A DNA stretch of 64,000 nt from contig JAWPHD010001144.1 of NCBI GenBank assembly GCA_037043455.1, positions 1-64,000 of the forward strand. The letters run 5' to 3'. This DNA is from Cyrtodaria siliqua (lineage: Eukaryota > Mollusca > Bivalvia > Adapedonta > Hiatellidae). This document shows positions 1-10,680 of this stretch, one piece after another. Position 1 is the stretch's first letter. Every line of letters starts with the position of its first letter. The translations under genes were made by a program, and so were the position numbers. The notes beneath the pieces are model-generated. The model saw only the letters and a list, made by a program, of their open reading frames with translations. It was not told where the DNA came from and searched no databases.

Positions 1-284
1 GTAAAACCTTTGCAAAATTTTATTACCGTAACCCTGATCTTCTTTCCAAATATAAAAGTAATTTAAGGACTCTTCTGCGACAAGGACTATCACAACCTGA
101 CTTCTATGGTGATGTGATTTATAAACTTCGTAAGATTCTTGGTCATGATCACGTTCATACTATCTTTGTTAAACTTGTTAAAAAGTTTATCAAAAGAGGT
201 TATGACCCTATCATTTTGCAACGTACTGCATGCTTGGTGGTGGACCCTTTTACAATTCGCCACTATGCTTTCCTCTTTAATTGA
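1..284 (+). CDS. PLE-type retroelement ORF, C-terminal end (partial)
   Basis: The frame beginning at base 3 is open to a TGA at 282-284, giving the last 93 residues of an ORF that starts outside the window. It contains QPDFYGDVIYKLRK and ends with TACLVVDPFTIRHYAFLFN. The same C-terminal region recurs, broken, near 53.5-53.75 kb, downstream of a recognisable reverse transcriptase core, so this is the segment C-terminal to the RT domain. No GIY-YIG endonuclease motif is visible. Assignment to the Penelope-like class rests on the RT core at 52.9 kb and is tentative. This copy keeps its frame to the stop, unlike the other copies. Confidence 0.6.
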   Translation, partial: KTFAKFYYRNPDLLSKYKSNLRTLLRQGLSQPDFYGDVIYKLRKILGHDHVHTIFVKLVKKFIKRGYDPIILQRTACLVVDPFTIRHYAFLFN

Positions 285-555
285 CGATGACCGGACAGGC
301 TGTGGACCCTATGTTGACGCCTACCTAAAGCCCATTGGGACGGCGGCGTTTGATGTTTGTCCATGATCTTTCTTGTCGTGCCCTTAATGGTTTATTCTCT
401 TACTGCTCTGGCTTCTGCCAAGTCATTGAGTACCTTCATTGTGGCTTTCTAGGCTATTGTTTTTAGCTCTACTGGCCAAAGGCCAGCAGAGCTTATGGGA
501 TGATGTGTTGTCCGTCTTCCGTCGTCCGTCGTCTGTCGTCCGGCGTCTGTCCGTT

Positions 556-2335
556 AACTTTTACCTCGTTAAGACGATAGGGCCTTCGTTTTTTATCCGA
601 CCTTTACCAAACTTTAACAGATTGTTAATATCAATGAAAGCTTGGACAAGTTCGAAAACCAGCCAGATCGGACCAGTGACAGCAGAGTTATGGCCCTTGC
701 TTTAGTTAAAAATGCTATATTTTGCCTCGTTAAGACGATAGGGCCTTCATTTTTCATCCGATATTTACCAAACTTTAACAGATTGTTAATATCAATGAAA
801 GCACGAACAAGTTCGAAATAGCCAGATCGGACGAGTGACAGCAGAGTTATGGCCCTTGTTTTAGTTAAAAATGCTATATTTTACCTCGTTAAGACGATAG
901 GGTCTTCATTTTTCATCCGATCTTTATCAAACCTCTTGAGATTGTTAATATCAATGAAAGCTCGGACAAGTTCGAAAACCAGCTATATCGGACCAGGAAC
1001 ATTAGAGTAATGTGCCCTTGAATTATTGAAAAATGCTATATTTTGCCTCGTTAAGACGATAGGGCCTTTATTTTTTATCCGATCTTTAGCAGACTTTATC
1101 AGATTGTTAATATCGATGAAAGCTCGAACAAATTCCGAAAACCAGAAAATCAGATAGATCAGACCAGTAACAGCGGAGTTATGGTCCTTGATTGAGATAC
1201 AAATGCTATATTTTGCCTCGTTAAGACTATAGGACCTTCATTTTTCATCCGATCTTTACCAAACTTAAACAGATTGTTAATATCAATGCAAACTCGGATA
1301 AGTTCGAAAACCAGCCAGATCGGACAAGTTACAGCAGAGTTATGGCCCTTGATTTAGTTAAAAATGCTATATCTTGCCTCGTTAAGACGATAGGGCCTTC
1401 ATTTTTCATCCAGTCTTTACCAAACTTTATCAGATTGTTAATATCAATGATAGCTCGGACAAGTTCGAAAACCAGCCATATCGGACTAGTAACAGCGGAG
1501 TTATGGCCCTTGATTTAGTTAAAAATGCTATATTTTGCCTCGTTAAGACCATAGGGGCTTCATTGTTCATCCGATCTTTACCAACCTGTATCAAATTGTT
1601 AATGTCGTTGAAAGCTCAGACAAGTTCGAAAACCATTCATATCGGACCAGTTACAGCGGAGTTATGGCCCTTGATTTAGTTCAAAATGCTATAGTTTGCC
1701 TTGTTAAGACGATAGGGCATTCATTTGTCATCTGATCTTTACCAAACTTTATCAGATTGTTAATGGCGATGAAAGCTCGGTCAAGTTCGAAAATCAGCCA
1801 GATCAAACCAGTATCAGCGGAGTTATGGCCCTTGATTTAGTTAAAAAGGCTATATTTTGCCTCGTTAAGACGATAGGGTCTTCATTTTCATCCGATCTCT
1901 ACCAAACGTTACCAGATTGTTAATATCAATGAAAGCTTGGACAAGTTCGAAAACCAGCCAGATCGGACCAGCAACAGCGGAGTTATGGCCCTTGATTTAG
2001 TTAAAAATGCTATATTACGATAGGGCCTTCGTTTTTCGTCCGATCTTTACCAAACTTTACCAGATTGTTAAATATGGTAAAGTCTCGGTAAAATTCGAAA
2101 ACTGACCAGATCGGACCAGTACAGCGGAGTTATGGCCCTTGATTTATTTAAATATGCTATATTTTGCCTGGTTAATACGATAGGGCTTTCATTTTTTATC
2201 CGATCTTTACCAAACTTTACCAGATTGTTACTATCAATGAAAGCTCCAAAAAAATCAATACCAGCAAGATTGGACCATTTACACCGGAGTTATGGCCCTT
2301 GATTTTCTAAAATATGCTATATTTTGGCCTCATTA
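556..2335 (+). repeat. Core repeat R1 of the Helentron-like element, ~160 bp x about 11
   Basis: Each unit carries GCCTCGTTAAGACGATAGGG, a CCAAACTTTA...CAGATTGTTAATATC block, AGTTCGAAAACCAGCC and GGAGTTATGGCCCTT. The last motif recurs at about 691, 848, 1012, 1345, 1504, 1665, 1827, 1985, 2134 and 2290. Units are roughly 80-90 percent alike by eye. Confidence 0.85.
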
Positions 2336-3410
2336 AGAAGAAAGGGCCTTCATTTGGCCAGATTTCAGTGAAACTTTTCAAGAATGATCAGTACCAAGCC
2401 TAGTTGTACATGTCGTCATCGTGTTCTGGTTGAATGATTTTGGCGGAGTTATGTCCCTTTAAAGGTTTTAATACACAAACTTTGTCTGGACTAGTCCTCC
2501 TGAACGTCTCCTCACATTTCAACCAAACTTTACAGGGATGATCAGCACCAAGCATAGTTGTGCATATCTTCGTCGCGTTCCTGTTAACAGATGTTTGGTG
2601 GAGTTATGGCCCTTTAAAGGTTTCTGATACACAAACATTTTCCGGGCTAGTTCTCCTGAACCCCTGTCTGGATTTTAACGAAACTTGACAAGGATGATCA
2701 GTATCGGGTCTAGTTGTGCAAATCATTGCCGTGTTCTGGTTGAATGATTTTTGGCAGAGTTATGGCCTTTAAAGGTTTTAATACACAAACTTTGTCTGGA
2801 CTAGTTCTCCTGAACGCCTCCCCACATTTCAACGAAACTTTACAGGGATGATCAGCAGCAAGCATAGTTGTGCATATCATCGTGGCATTCCGGTTAACAG
2901 ATTTTTGATGGAGTTGTGGCCCTTTAAAGGTTTTTGATGCACAAATATTTTCCAGGCTAGTTCTCATGAACCCCTGACTGGATTTTAACGAAACTTGAAA
3001 AGGATTATCAGTATCAAGCCTAGTTGTGCATATCGTCGCCATATTCGGGTTGAATGATTTTTGGCAGAGTTATGGCCCTTTAAAGGTTTTAATAGCCAAA
3101 CGTTGTCCCGATTAGTCTCTTCTGAACTCCTTGCTGCATTTCAACGAATCTTGATGGGGATGATCAGTACCAAGCCTAGTTGCACCTGTCCTTGCCGTGT
3201 TTTGGTTGAATGAATTTTGGCAGAGTTATGACCCCTTAAATGTTTTAATACACTTACTTTGTACAGACTAGTTCTCCTGAACCTCTGGCTGGATTTCAGC
3301 GGAACTTGTCGTGGACAATCAGTACCAAGCCTAGTTGCGTATATCTTCACCATGTTCTGGTTGAACGATATTTGAAAGAGTTATGGCCCCTTATACATAA
3401 ACTTTATCTA
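2336..3410 (+). repeat. Core repeat R2 of the Helentron-like element, ~155 bp units in alternating pairs
   Basis: Seven units contain GATGATCAGTACCAAGCCTAG-like and GAGTTATGGCCCTTTAAAGG-like blocks. Two subtypes alternate: one with ACATTTCAACGAAACTTTAC and AACAGATTTTTG, the other with GGATTTTAACGAAACTTG and TTGAATGATTTTTGGC. This gives a ~310 bp dimer. R1 and R2 share the GGAGTTATGGCCCTT core. Confidence 0.75.
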
Positions 3411-3818
3411 GAGTCAGTAGAGCGTCCACATGCCCTCTTGGGCCTCTTGTTTTGTATTATATTTACACGAGCATATTTGTCTTTTACTTATATTGCCTAT
3501 TGATGCTGCCTTGTTGGTTAGAGATTAGATCATGGCGGGGATTTCTTTATTTACACTGTCCTGTTTTAATGGGATGACAGTAGGGTAAGTGTGAGGTTTG
3601 GTGCACCCTAGAACCGGTTTAAACCCCCAGTGGCCTACTTTGCCACTGACCGTTCCAAGGCGGTAGCCCTATTGTCAACCCTTTTGTGTTTGTGATGTCC
3701 TTTGCATTTATTATTGCTTGTGCCTTCTTGTTTGTCTGTTTGCGTGTTTGTTTCTGTGTTTTGTGGTTGACTGTCCTCCTTGAATGCTACTTTCCCTGTC
3801 CGATCTTTTTATATTTCT

Positions 3819-4277
3819 TTTTAGCCATGGATATCTGAATATCGGGCATTTTTGTGTTTGGGCTGTGTGCTGCCTGGGCCTCTGCTCCACCAGCATTAGA
3901 TACCTGAATATCGGTCGTTTTGGCATTGTGTTTGGGCATCCGCACCTGCATCGGTACTATCTTGGATTTTCATCTCACAGAGAGATTTAAGAGACACTGG
4001 GGACTTCGAGGTAAAAACTGATTGAAATCGCTCATTTAAAACTTGAGCGTTGTCCGAGTCTTCTTGATATGATTTGTTACACTTTAAATTTGTAATAATT
4101 CTATTCCAGTAGAGTATTGTCTTGAATGTTTTAAGAGTGTATACAATTTCTTATTGTTTGGTATACCGTGTTTTTATGCTGTTTCTATGTCAATGTTTAC
4201 ATTTAAGTAGTTTTGATATGCTATTTTTGTGTTTACGACAGAGATGTTTCAAATCAAAATAGCGCTTTTTGTTGCTA
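3819..4277. other. No gene seen; short imperfect tandem duplication
   Basis: Between the PLE 3' end and the LINE remnant. Two imperfect ~75 bp units begin at about 3829 (ATCTGAATATCGGGCATTTT) and 3901 (ACCTGAATATCGGTCGTTTT). The rest is unremarkable AT-rich sequence. Confidence 0.5.
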
Positions 4278-5708
4278 CTATGTCCTGTTCTCTTGTAAGT
4301 TTTTGTATTCTTTGTCACGTTTCCTGTATAGTCGTTTCAAGCCTACTTTAATCCAAGGTAATTTGTTTTTTGTTGATGCCGTTTTAGTTGGGATGAATTG
4401 TTTTGAAGCCATGTTCATGTTTTCATGGAAAAACTGCCATAATTGGTCAACAGAGCAACGGTCATACATTTCAGATTCAAGCATATGCCATGGAAGCCAG
4501 TCATGTGAGCTTTGAAACCATCCCAGTCCGTTCTTTTAAACAGGGATATCTGACGTGCTTTTGTGGTTTCATACGAGCTGATATGTTAGTGTCAATAAGG
4601 ACAGCGTCGTGGTCACTAATGCCAGGCATAACACTGGCCTTATTTACTACTGTGGAATTACAGGTGAGGAATATGTCTAGAATATGATTTTCTCGTGTAG
4701 GGTCTTGGACTAGAATATGATTTTCTCGTGTAGTGTTTTGGACTACCTGTGTCAGATTATTGTCAAACACGATATCAATGAACTCTCTATAATATGGAGA
4801 TTTGCAACCAATTCCCGGGATCATATCGGGCCAATTCATTTTCGGAATGTTGAAATCGCCACCAATCCAAATAGATGCATTAGAATTTGTAGCCAATTCG
4901 ATTTTTTAAACTCGGGAAGAATGTCAGGATCATGCTCCTTGGGCTTGTAGTATGCCCCTATCAAAAGAGCCTTACAACCAGAAATACTAATTTTAACCCA
5001 TATATTCTCAGTCAGTGCGGAGATCATTCGCTTCCTGTGCAATAATGCAATTCTTGACTGCAATAAATACTTCACCACCAGTCTGTTTTTGTCTATCCCG
5101 CCTGAAGGGTGTATAACAAAGTCTGGGTCGAAAATCTCATTATCATAATGTTTTGCTTTGAGCCAGGACTCTGTGCCAATGATTACCTCCGGTTTTGTTG
5201 ACATGATACGATTTTCGTATTCAAGTTGTTTGTCAATAATTGATCTACAGTTGACAACAAGAACTTTAAGTGATCTTTTGATTTTGTTTTTACCGTTTTG
5301 TTTGTTTTGTTTACTTCCTTGTTTGGTTTTATTTGATTGTTTTGGGGTTGACGTGATAGGTTGGTTTGAGGTTGTGGCTTTTGGGCTGAGTAGGTCTGAG
5401 GTATTTGCTAAATTGTTGTATATGTTTGATGTTTTAAAGGAGTCTAGGCTTGCAAAGGAAGATGAGGTGATATTGATGTTGTCACATGTGAGACATTTCC
5501 AGACCCCAATCTTAGAGTCGTTCCCCAGCCTGTCGTACATACTGTCAGAAATGTTCTGGCAGTCTGCATGATACCATATGTAGCAGAACTCGCATTCAAC
5601 GCCTTTACAAGTCCATGTGAATGGCTGCTCACAGCTGCCACAGAGGAATACCGTTGAGGTGTTTAAAGGTAAAGCGGCAATATCGCTTTTTAAAAACTGA
5701 TTGACCAC
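4278..5708 (-). pseudogene. Non-LTR retrotransposon remnant: PHD finger + endonuclease, RT missing
   Basis: Read leftward from an ATG at 5708, the frame encodes a PHD-type zinc finger in residues ~22-75 (FLCGSC, then CEFCYIWYHADC, then WKCLTC), a basic linker, and an AP-like endonuclease start (LKVLVVNCRSI, then EVIIGTESWL). The endonuclease is broken. From ~5110 to ~5030 the family-like reading (RRDRQKQTGGEVFIAVKN) is in another frame. At ~4900, next to a T run, the frame changes again and continues as IWIGGDFNIPKMNWPDM and PGISDHDAVLI at 4501-4896. A further shift at ~4490 leads to a linker (LPWIKVGLKRLYRKRDKEYK) down to 4278. About 30 bp encoding TRENHIL is duplicated in tandem (4675-4735). 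No RT domain follows, so the copy is 3'-deleted. The jockey/CR1-like group is likely; the exact clade is not determinable. Confidence 0.8.
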
Positions 5709-6118
5709 TTAAAGTTATTTTGCATAATAATGTTTCCTAGGATAACCAGCTAATTAGAGCATTTTCAGCTTGATTCCATTTAAAATCTCAGTATGGTGAA
5801 TTTCAAATTTTAGACCAAAACACCAGACCCCACGCGAACAATCTTTTGATTGGTATGACGGTTTTATAATGAACTGGAGTAATATATTTTCAATTTTAAA
5901 TTACTATGAAAAAACCCTTCCTTATACACGCGTTTAAAAAAAAAAGAAGCTAAAAAATATATCCCATCAAATCAGATTTTACAAGTACTGATTAACTATT
6001 AACGCTTTAATTATAAAACTAGCATATTTATTAAGGTAAAACAATATATCATTATGTACAATAACTACCTTCTTTGTTTTAAAATATTATGGCAGGTTTT
6101 GGCAGTATATTTTAATAA
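5709..6118. other. AT-rich sequence, no feature seen
   Basis: No credible exon, RNA gene or repeat was recognised upstream of the LINE remnant start. Confidence 0.4.
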
Positions 6119-6335
6119 TTAGTCAAAACGTCCCCCTTTAAAATTTATTTGACCAATTTAATTATAACGGAAAATCAATAAATAAATACATTCATTATTT
6201 GTCAATCAAAAAGTATTTAGTAACCTTAAACACGTACAAATATCATAACACAGTTGCTAAAACATAATAAGCTTAACAACTGTAATGATTTAATAGCGAA
6301 CATTATTTTGGGAGTACGTTTTGACTATTTGAAAA
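6119..6335. mobile_element. MITE-like element with TAGTCAAAACGT termini
   Basis: Left end TAGTCAAAACGTCCCCC and right end (reverse complement) ATAGTCAAAACGTACTCCC form ~20 bp imperfect terminal inverted repeats around AT-rich DNA with no ORF. Confidence 0.5.
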
Positions 6336-6339
6336 TACA

Positions 6340-6415
6340 GACAATGGACGTTTTGGCCAGTTTGGGGACGCTTTGACCAGGGAACGTTTCGACTTGGGGA
6401 CGATTTGACTGACAT
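6340..6415. repeat. Four ~17-20 bp units resembling the adjacent MITE terminus
   Basis: GGACGTTTTGGCC, GGGGACGCTTTGACC, GGGAACGTTTCGACTT and GGGGACGATTTGACT lie head to tail just outside the MITE and resemble its inverted-repeat end. Confidence 0.45.
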
Positions 6416-6644
6416 CCAAATTGATTTATGGTAATTGGCAGCATACCCTTTGATGCCATGTTATGATTGTTATGTATCTAAAATCATTTGGCCGGTGGCT
6501 ACCCTGGTGTTGTTTAAACGTTCAAAGAAAATAGCGTATGTGTATTAAGAACTATTGGTCGGCCATCTAAGAAAAAATCCAAGCTCGATCATGGGATATG
6601 GTCAAGTTATTTTTTTCAAACAAATATGTGTTTATCGTACTCGT

Positions 6645-6858
6645 TTTTAATACACTATTGATGTGAACATAACATTAAAAATAATACTTTTATGGCAGAA
6701 GCTGTGCGCTTTATATTCGAAAAGTTTGGTACAATTTTACTCAAAGTTGTGAAAAATTTAGTATTAAATTGTACCAACGTTTTCGAATATAAAGCGCACA
6801 ATTTCTGCCATATAAGTATTCTTTCTAATATTATGTTCAGATCAAAAGTGTTAAATTG
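6645..6858. mobile_element. Foldback MITE, ~80 bp arms
   Basis: Left-arm segments ACTTTTATGGCAGAAGCTGT and GCGCTTTATATTCGAAAA have inverted partners at 6775-6830 (TTTTCGAATATAAAGCGC and TTTCTGCCATATAAGTATTC). The pairing extends to GTGAACATAACATT versus AATATTATGTTCAGATC. The spacer is ~35 bp; there is no ORF. Confidence 0.75.
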
Positions 6859-7639
6859 ATGTCATGTACTATATGATTGACAACGTTCGTGTCTAAAATA
6901 CGTATTTAGTTAAAAAATTCACTTGACCATATCCAATCGATTTTGGATATTTATTTATTTTTAAATAAATCCAGGTTTCGTGCCAAAATTTCATTGTTAG
7001 TAAGCACAATATTTTTTTTAATCTGGGTATTACAGGCGGCAGCGCAAGCGTACTCAAGCTTTTACAATGTTCGGCGCTTTCCGTTTTTGAAAAAAAGTGG
7101 GCATATTCGCACCTATAATTTGTCTTCAACCTTAAATGGTTACACTACACATTCGTATGTTGGTTGTAAGTGCGTCTGCTTAGAATAATATTGATTTTCA
7201 ATGTGTTAACATTTGTAAATGCAATGGGTTTTCGCGATGATTTTTTTTCCGCCAAAGCCGCGGAGTTGGTCTGTCTCTGTGTCTGACATGTCTAGTCTGT
7301 CATGGTATAGATAGATGATATACGAAGTTAGTATGACCACTACTGGGGTATAACTTTGGCCATCATCAGCGAGCTTGGTTTTAGTAACAGCTTGAAAGGG
7401 ACGACTTCAATCCGTCTACTGTGTGGGCGTTGATTACATTTACAGTCGATAGACATGATAGCGTTGTAGTCTAAATAGTTCCATTGAATCATTCTGTGAC
7501 TGTCAATGAAAACAATAAGTTTATATAAATTTATTGATCAGTTTTGGCTTTGACGACCACAAAACATTTTGAATTTTTTGTCTCTTGACAATATTTTTTT
7601 GTCTCTTGACGAAAATGTTTTAAGTCTCAAAGCCTGACT
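6859..7639. other. No gene seen
   Basis: Intergenic sequence without recognisable exons. Open stretches near 6893-7188 on both strands lack homology to any family I know and are low complexity in places. Confidence 0.4.
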
Positions 7640-7852
7640 GACTGAGAACTCATTGGCCATAAACCACACCCACAGCCAGTCAATGCAATGGCCATGAATC
7701 ACAGACAGCCAATCAAATAGCCATAAACCACACACACAGCCAGCCAGTCAAGTGGCCATAAACCATACACGCAGCCAGCCAATACAATTGACATAAACCA
7801 AACCCACAGCCAGCCAATACAATGGCCATAAGTCACACCCACAGCCAGCCAT
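7640..7852. repeat. ~35 bp minisatellite, left block
   Basis: About six units of the consensus GGCCATAAACCACACCCACA followed by GCCAGCCAATCAAAT; same family as 8350-9714. Confidence 0.85.
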
Positions 7853-8349
7853 CCATTTTTTTTCCCTCCGAGATCTCTTTTACTTCATGATATGTTTTCT
7901 TAATTTTTAAGGGAAAAATTGAACGAATATAATTACACAGATTGGATTACAGTACCTACCGGTATTAATTAAACATGATTTTAACACATTTTAAAGAAGT
8001 AAACATAAACCTTTAACTTTAAACCTATCGTTAAAGTGCTCGTTTTGTCAAGCACAGGTTGGTGAATATGTTCTAATTGAGTCTTGCATTATATAATAAA
8101 TGAACATATTCTACACTGTAACACATGAGTAATGAGTACGGAACAGTTCAACAATAGAACTAACAATAAATTCTGAAGATGGTGGTTGGCAAACATTTGA
8201 ATGCTGTATAGTTATGCTTCGCTACGCATTGAAATAAACATTTTGTCTTTTTCTTATTTTTTAATACGCATATATAGAACAAAATCTTTTGCATTTTTTG
8301 GCTCAATTATTTGTGTAATTTACGAAGATATGCAGCTTATCTAGAGCTC
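7853..8349. other. AT-rich block between minisatellite segments, no gene seen
   Basis: The minisatellite stops and resumes around ~500 bp of unrelated AT-rich DNA. No clear terminal inverted repeats or TSD were found, so insertion is possible but not shown. Confidence 0.4.
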
Positions 8350-9726
8350 TGTAAATGGACATAAACCAAACCCACGGCCAGCCAATACAACAGCCATAAA
8401 TCACACCCACAGCTTGCAAATCAAATGACCATAAATCACACCCACAGCCTGCTAATCAAATGGCCATAAACCACACCCACAGCTTGCTAATCAAAGGGCC
8501 ATTAATCACACCCACAGCCTGCCAATCAATAGCCATAAACCACACCCACAGCCAGCCAATACAATGGCCATAAATCCGAGCCACAGCCAATCAAGTTGCC
8601 GTAAACCATACATGCAGCCAATCATGTGACCATATATCATAGTTTTTCATACACGCAGCCAGCCAATCAAATTGAAATGGACATAAACCAAACTCACAGC
8701 CAGCCAATACAATGGCCATAAATCCCAATGACAGCCAGCCAATCAAATAGCCATAAATCACACCCACAGACAATCAAGTGGCCATAAACCATAAATGCAG
8801 CCAGGCAAGTGGCCATACACCATACATGCAGCCAGCCAATCAAATGAACAGAAACCAAGCCCACTGCCAGCCAATACAATGGCCATAAATCACACCCACA
8901 ACCAGCCATTCAAATAGCCCTAAACCACACCCACAGCCAATAAATAGCCATAAACCACACCCACAGCCAATCTTGTTGCCATAAACCACACCCACAGCCA
9001 ATCAAGTGGCCATAAATCATACATGCAGCCAATCAAGTTGCCATAAACTGTAAATGCAGCCAGTCAAGTGGCCATAAACCATACACGCAGCCAGCCAATC
9101 AAATAGCCATAGTTGCCATAAACCACACCATAGCCAATCAAGTGGCATAAATCATACATGCAGCCAATCAAGTTAACATAACCATACTGCAGCCAGTCAA
9201 GTGGCCATAAACCATACATGCAGCCAGTCAATCAAATGGACAGAAACCAAACCCACTGCCAGCCAATACAATGGCCATAAACCACACCCACAAGCAGCCA
9301 ATAAATAGCCATAAACCACACCCACAGCCAATCTAGTTGTCATAAACCACACCCACAGCCAATCAAGTTGCCATAAACCATACTTGCAGCCAGTCAAGGG
9401 GCCATAAACCATACACACAGCCATCCAATCAAATGGACAGAAACCAAGCCCACAGCCAGCCAATACAATGGCCATAAATCACACCCACAACCAGCCATTC
9501 AAATAGCCAAAAAACACACCCACAGCCAATCAAGTTGCCATAAACCACACTCACAGCAAATCAAGTTGCCATAAACCACACCCACAGCCAATCAAGTTGC
9601 CATAAACCATACATCTATGCAGCCAAATTATGTTGCCATAAAGCATACATGCAGCTAATCATGTTGCCATAAAGCATACATCCAGCCAATCAAGGCAATA
9701 AACCATGCACACAGCCAGCCAAACTG
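8350..9726. repeat. ~35 bp minisatellite, main block (~40 units)
   Basis: Units of ~31-36 bp vary in the presence of one GCCA and in AAACCA/AATCA. Around fifteen units contain AGCCAATCA-type sequence, which fits the NF-Y (CCAAT box) consensus RRCCAATSR. Long minus-strand open stretches here are by-products of the repeat. Confidence 0.85.
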
Positions 9727-10395
9727 CCTCAGGTGGTTTGCGGGCAGGAATAGGACCACTGATTATTCAGGCAGAGTTGTAAAATCTCCTCGAAATTAAT
9801 GTTCATTTTGTCAGTTTTGTCATTTTGATCAAAGGCAGTGTATTAGCCAGCAACCGTGCAGCCGTCTTTTGCGCGGCCGTTTTTTGAAAAATCGCGGCCA
9901 ATATTTGGTGTAGTGGGTGTAAACAACACCTCCTAACTCTTACTTTCTCAATATTGTTATGTTTTGTATACATTTATAGAAGAAAGATGATCTAAATGTA
10001 CCTTTTTCACCTTTATCTGTAAAAATAAATTGCCCCAGAGACACCAAATTCAAGCGAATTGGCTCTTAGCGTGTGTTAGCAAGTTATTTTACACACCCTG
10101 TTTACAGATTTGCACACACAAGTCTTGAATTTCTGTCTAATACACTGATTTAAGGTCTTCATCATGATTCCTGTATTGTTTCAGGTACTACTTGAGTGGT
10201 GGCAGAAAACAATGATCATGGCTCCAGCTAAACACTGAGTGTTTGCAAGAGAATTTTCAGCAGCACTGCAGGTGAAAAGGTTAGGCCCATTCTGCTTATT
10301 TTTTCTAAATGTAAATGGAGAGCGAGCCTGGAATATACATTCCTGGTGACGCCATATAACCGTTTTATGTTGTTGAACCGTTAAACCCAATTCAA
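9727..10395 (+). mobile_element. SINE-1 copy a (split by a hAT-like MITE)
   Basis: Starts near GGTGGTTTGCGGGCAGGAATA and ends GAACCGTTAAACCCAATTCAA. It is flanked by a 12 bp TSD CCAGCCAAACTG (9715-9726 and 10396-10407), partly minisatellite sequence. Without the nested 312 bp element and its 8 bp TSD it is ~349 bp. Shares body blocks (GGTCTTCATCATGA, GCAGCACTGCAGGTGA, AGCCTGG, GCCATATAACC) with copies at 18.46, 19.78, 22.16 and 35.77 kb. No clear Pol III A/B boxes were seen at its 5' end. Confidence 0.8.
9836..10147. mobile_element. hAT-like MITE, 312 bp, nested in SINE-1 copy a
   Basis: Inverted ends CAGTGTATTAG / CTAATACACTG, flanked by the 8 bp duplication ATCAAAGG (9828-9835) / ATTTAAGG (10148-10155). 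Undisturbed SINE copies read ATTAAAGG at this point, which confirms the target. An 8 bp TSD and a CAG-type terminus are hAT traits; there is no transposase. Confidence 0.8.
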
Positions 10396-10500
10396 CCAGC
10401 CAAACTGACCATTAACCAGACCTAAAGCCAGTCAAATGACCATAAACCACGCTTACAGCCAGTCAATCAAATGACCATAAACCGTACCCACACACCATCG
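10396..10500. repeat. ~35 bp minisatellite, right remnant
   Basis: Three degenerate units (GACCATAAACCACGCTTACA and relatives) continue the array beyond the SINE insertion. Confidence 0.75.
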
Positions 10501-10680
10501 TAGTTTGCGACATCAATTACAGACATGAAGCAGGGCTTATCTTGCATATAATTTGTATTACATGTTGGTTTAGTTCATTTTCTTGTTTTACTTGATAACA
10601 CATTTTAGAAGTTTCCTTTTAGTTGTTCCCGAGTTCACATCAATTAAGCCTTGATATCCAAGTAATCTTCTGCTGGAACC

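Larger units (their letters stand above)
465..3449 (+). mobile_element. Helentron-associated (HINE / pearl-type) non-autonomous element
   Basis: The boundaries are exact: the paralogous PLE tail at 53.93 kb has TTG followed by nine T, and here five T precede and four T follow the insert, so it entered between two T with no TSD. The 5' end is a hairpin (AGCTCTACTGGCC, AAA spacer, GGCCAGCAGAGCT, 465-493). Near the 3' end, CAGTAGAGC (3416-3423 region) is inverted relative to the 5' terminus and is followed by a hairpin (GCCC TCTT GGGC, 3432-3443) six bases before the end CTCTTG. Terminus-proximal inverted repeats, a 3' palindrome, T^T insertion and a tandem core are the known marks of Helentron-associated elements, the class to which bivalve 'pearl' repeats belong. 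No coding capacity is seen. Confidence 0.8.
1..3818 (+). mobile_element. PLE copy 1 (3' part), interrupted by a Helentron-like insertion
   Basis: Bases 1-464 and 3450-3818 together align collinearly with 53480-54308. They comprise the ORF end, a long non-coding tail with a GACCGTTCCAAGGCGGTAG block near 3645, and a 3' end in TTTTTATATTTCTT near 3818. The 2,985 bp between them is absent from the copy at 53.9 kb and is a separate insertion. The 3' boundary is inferred from the empty site of the 52.9-54.3 kb copy. Confidence 0.65.

Noticed and set aside
8591..9475. Minus-strand ORFs of 60-92 codons rich in Trp, Gly, Cys and Leu
   Set aside because: They are read-through of the ~35 bp minisatellite; the apparent hydrophobic repeats follow from the unit.
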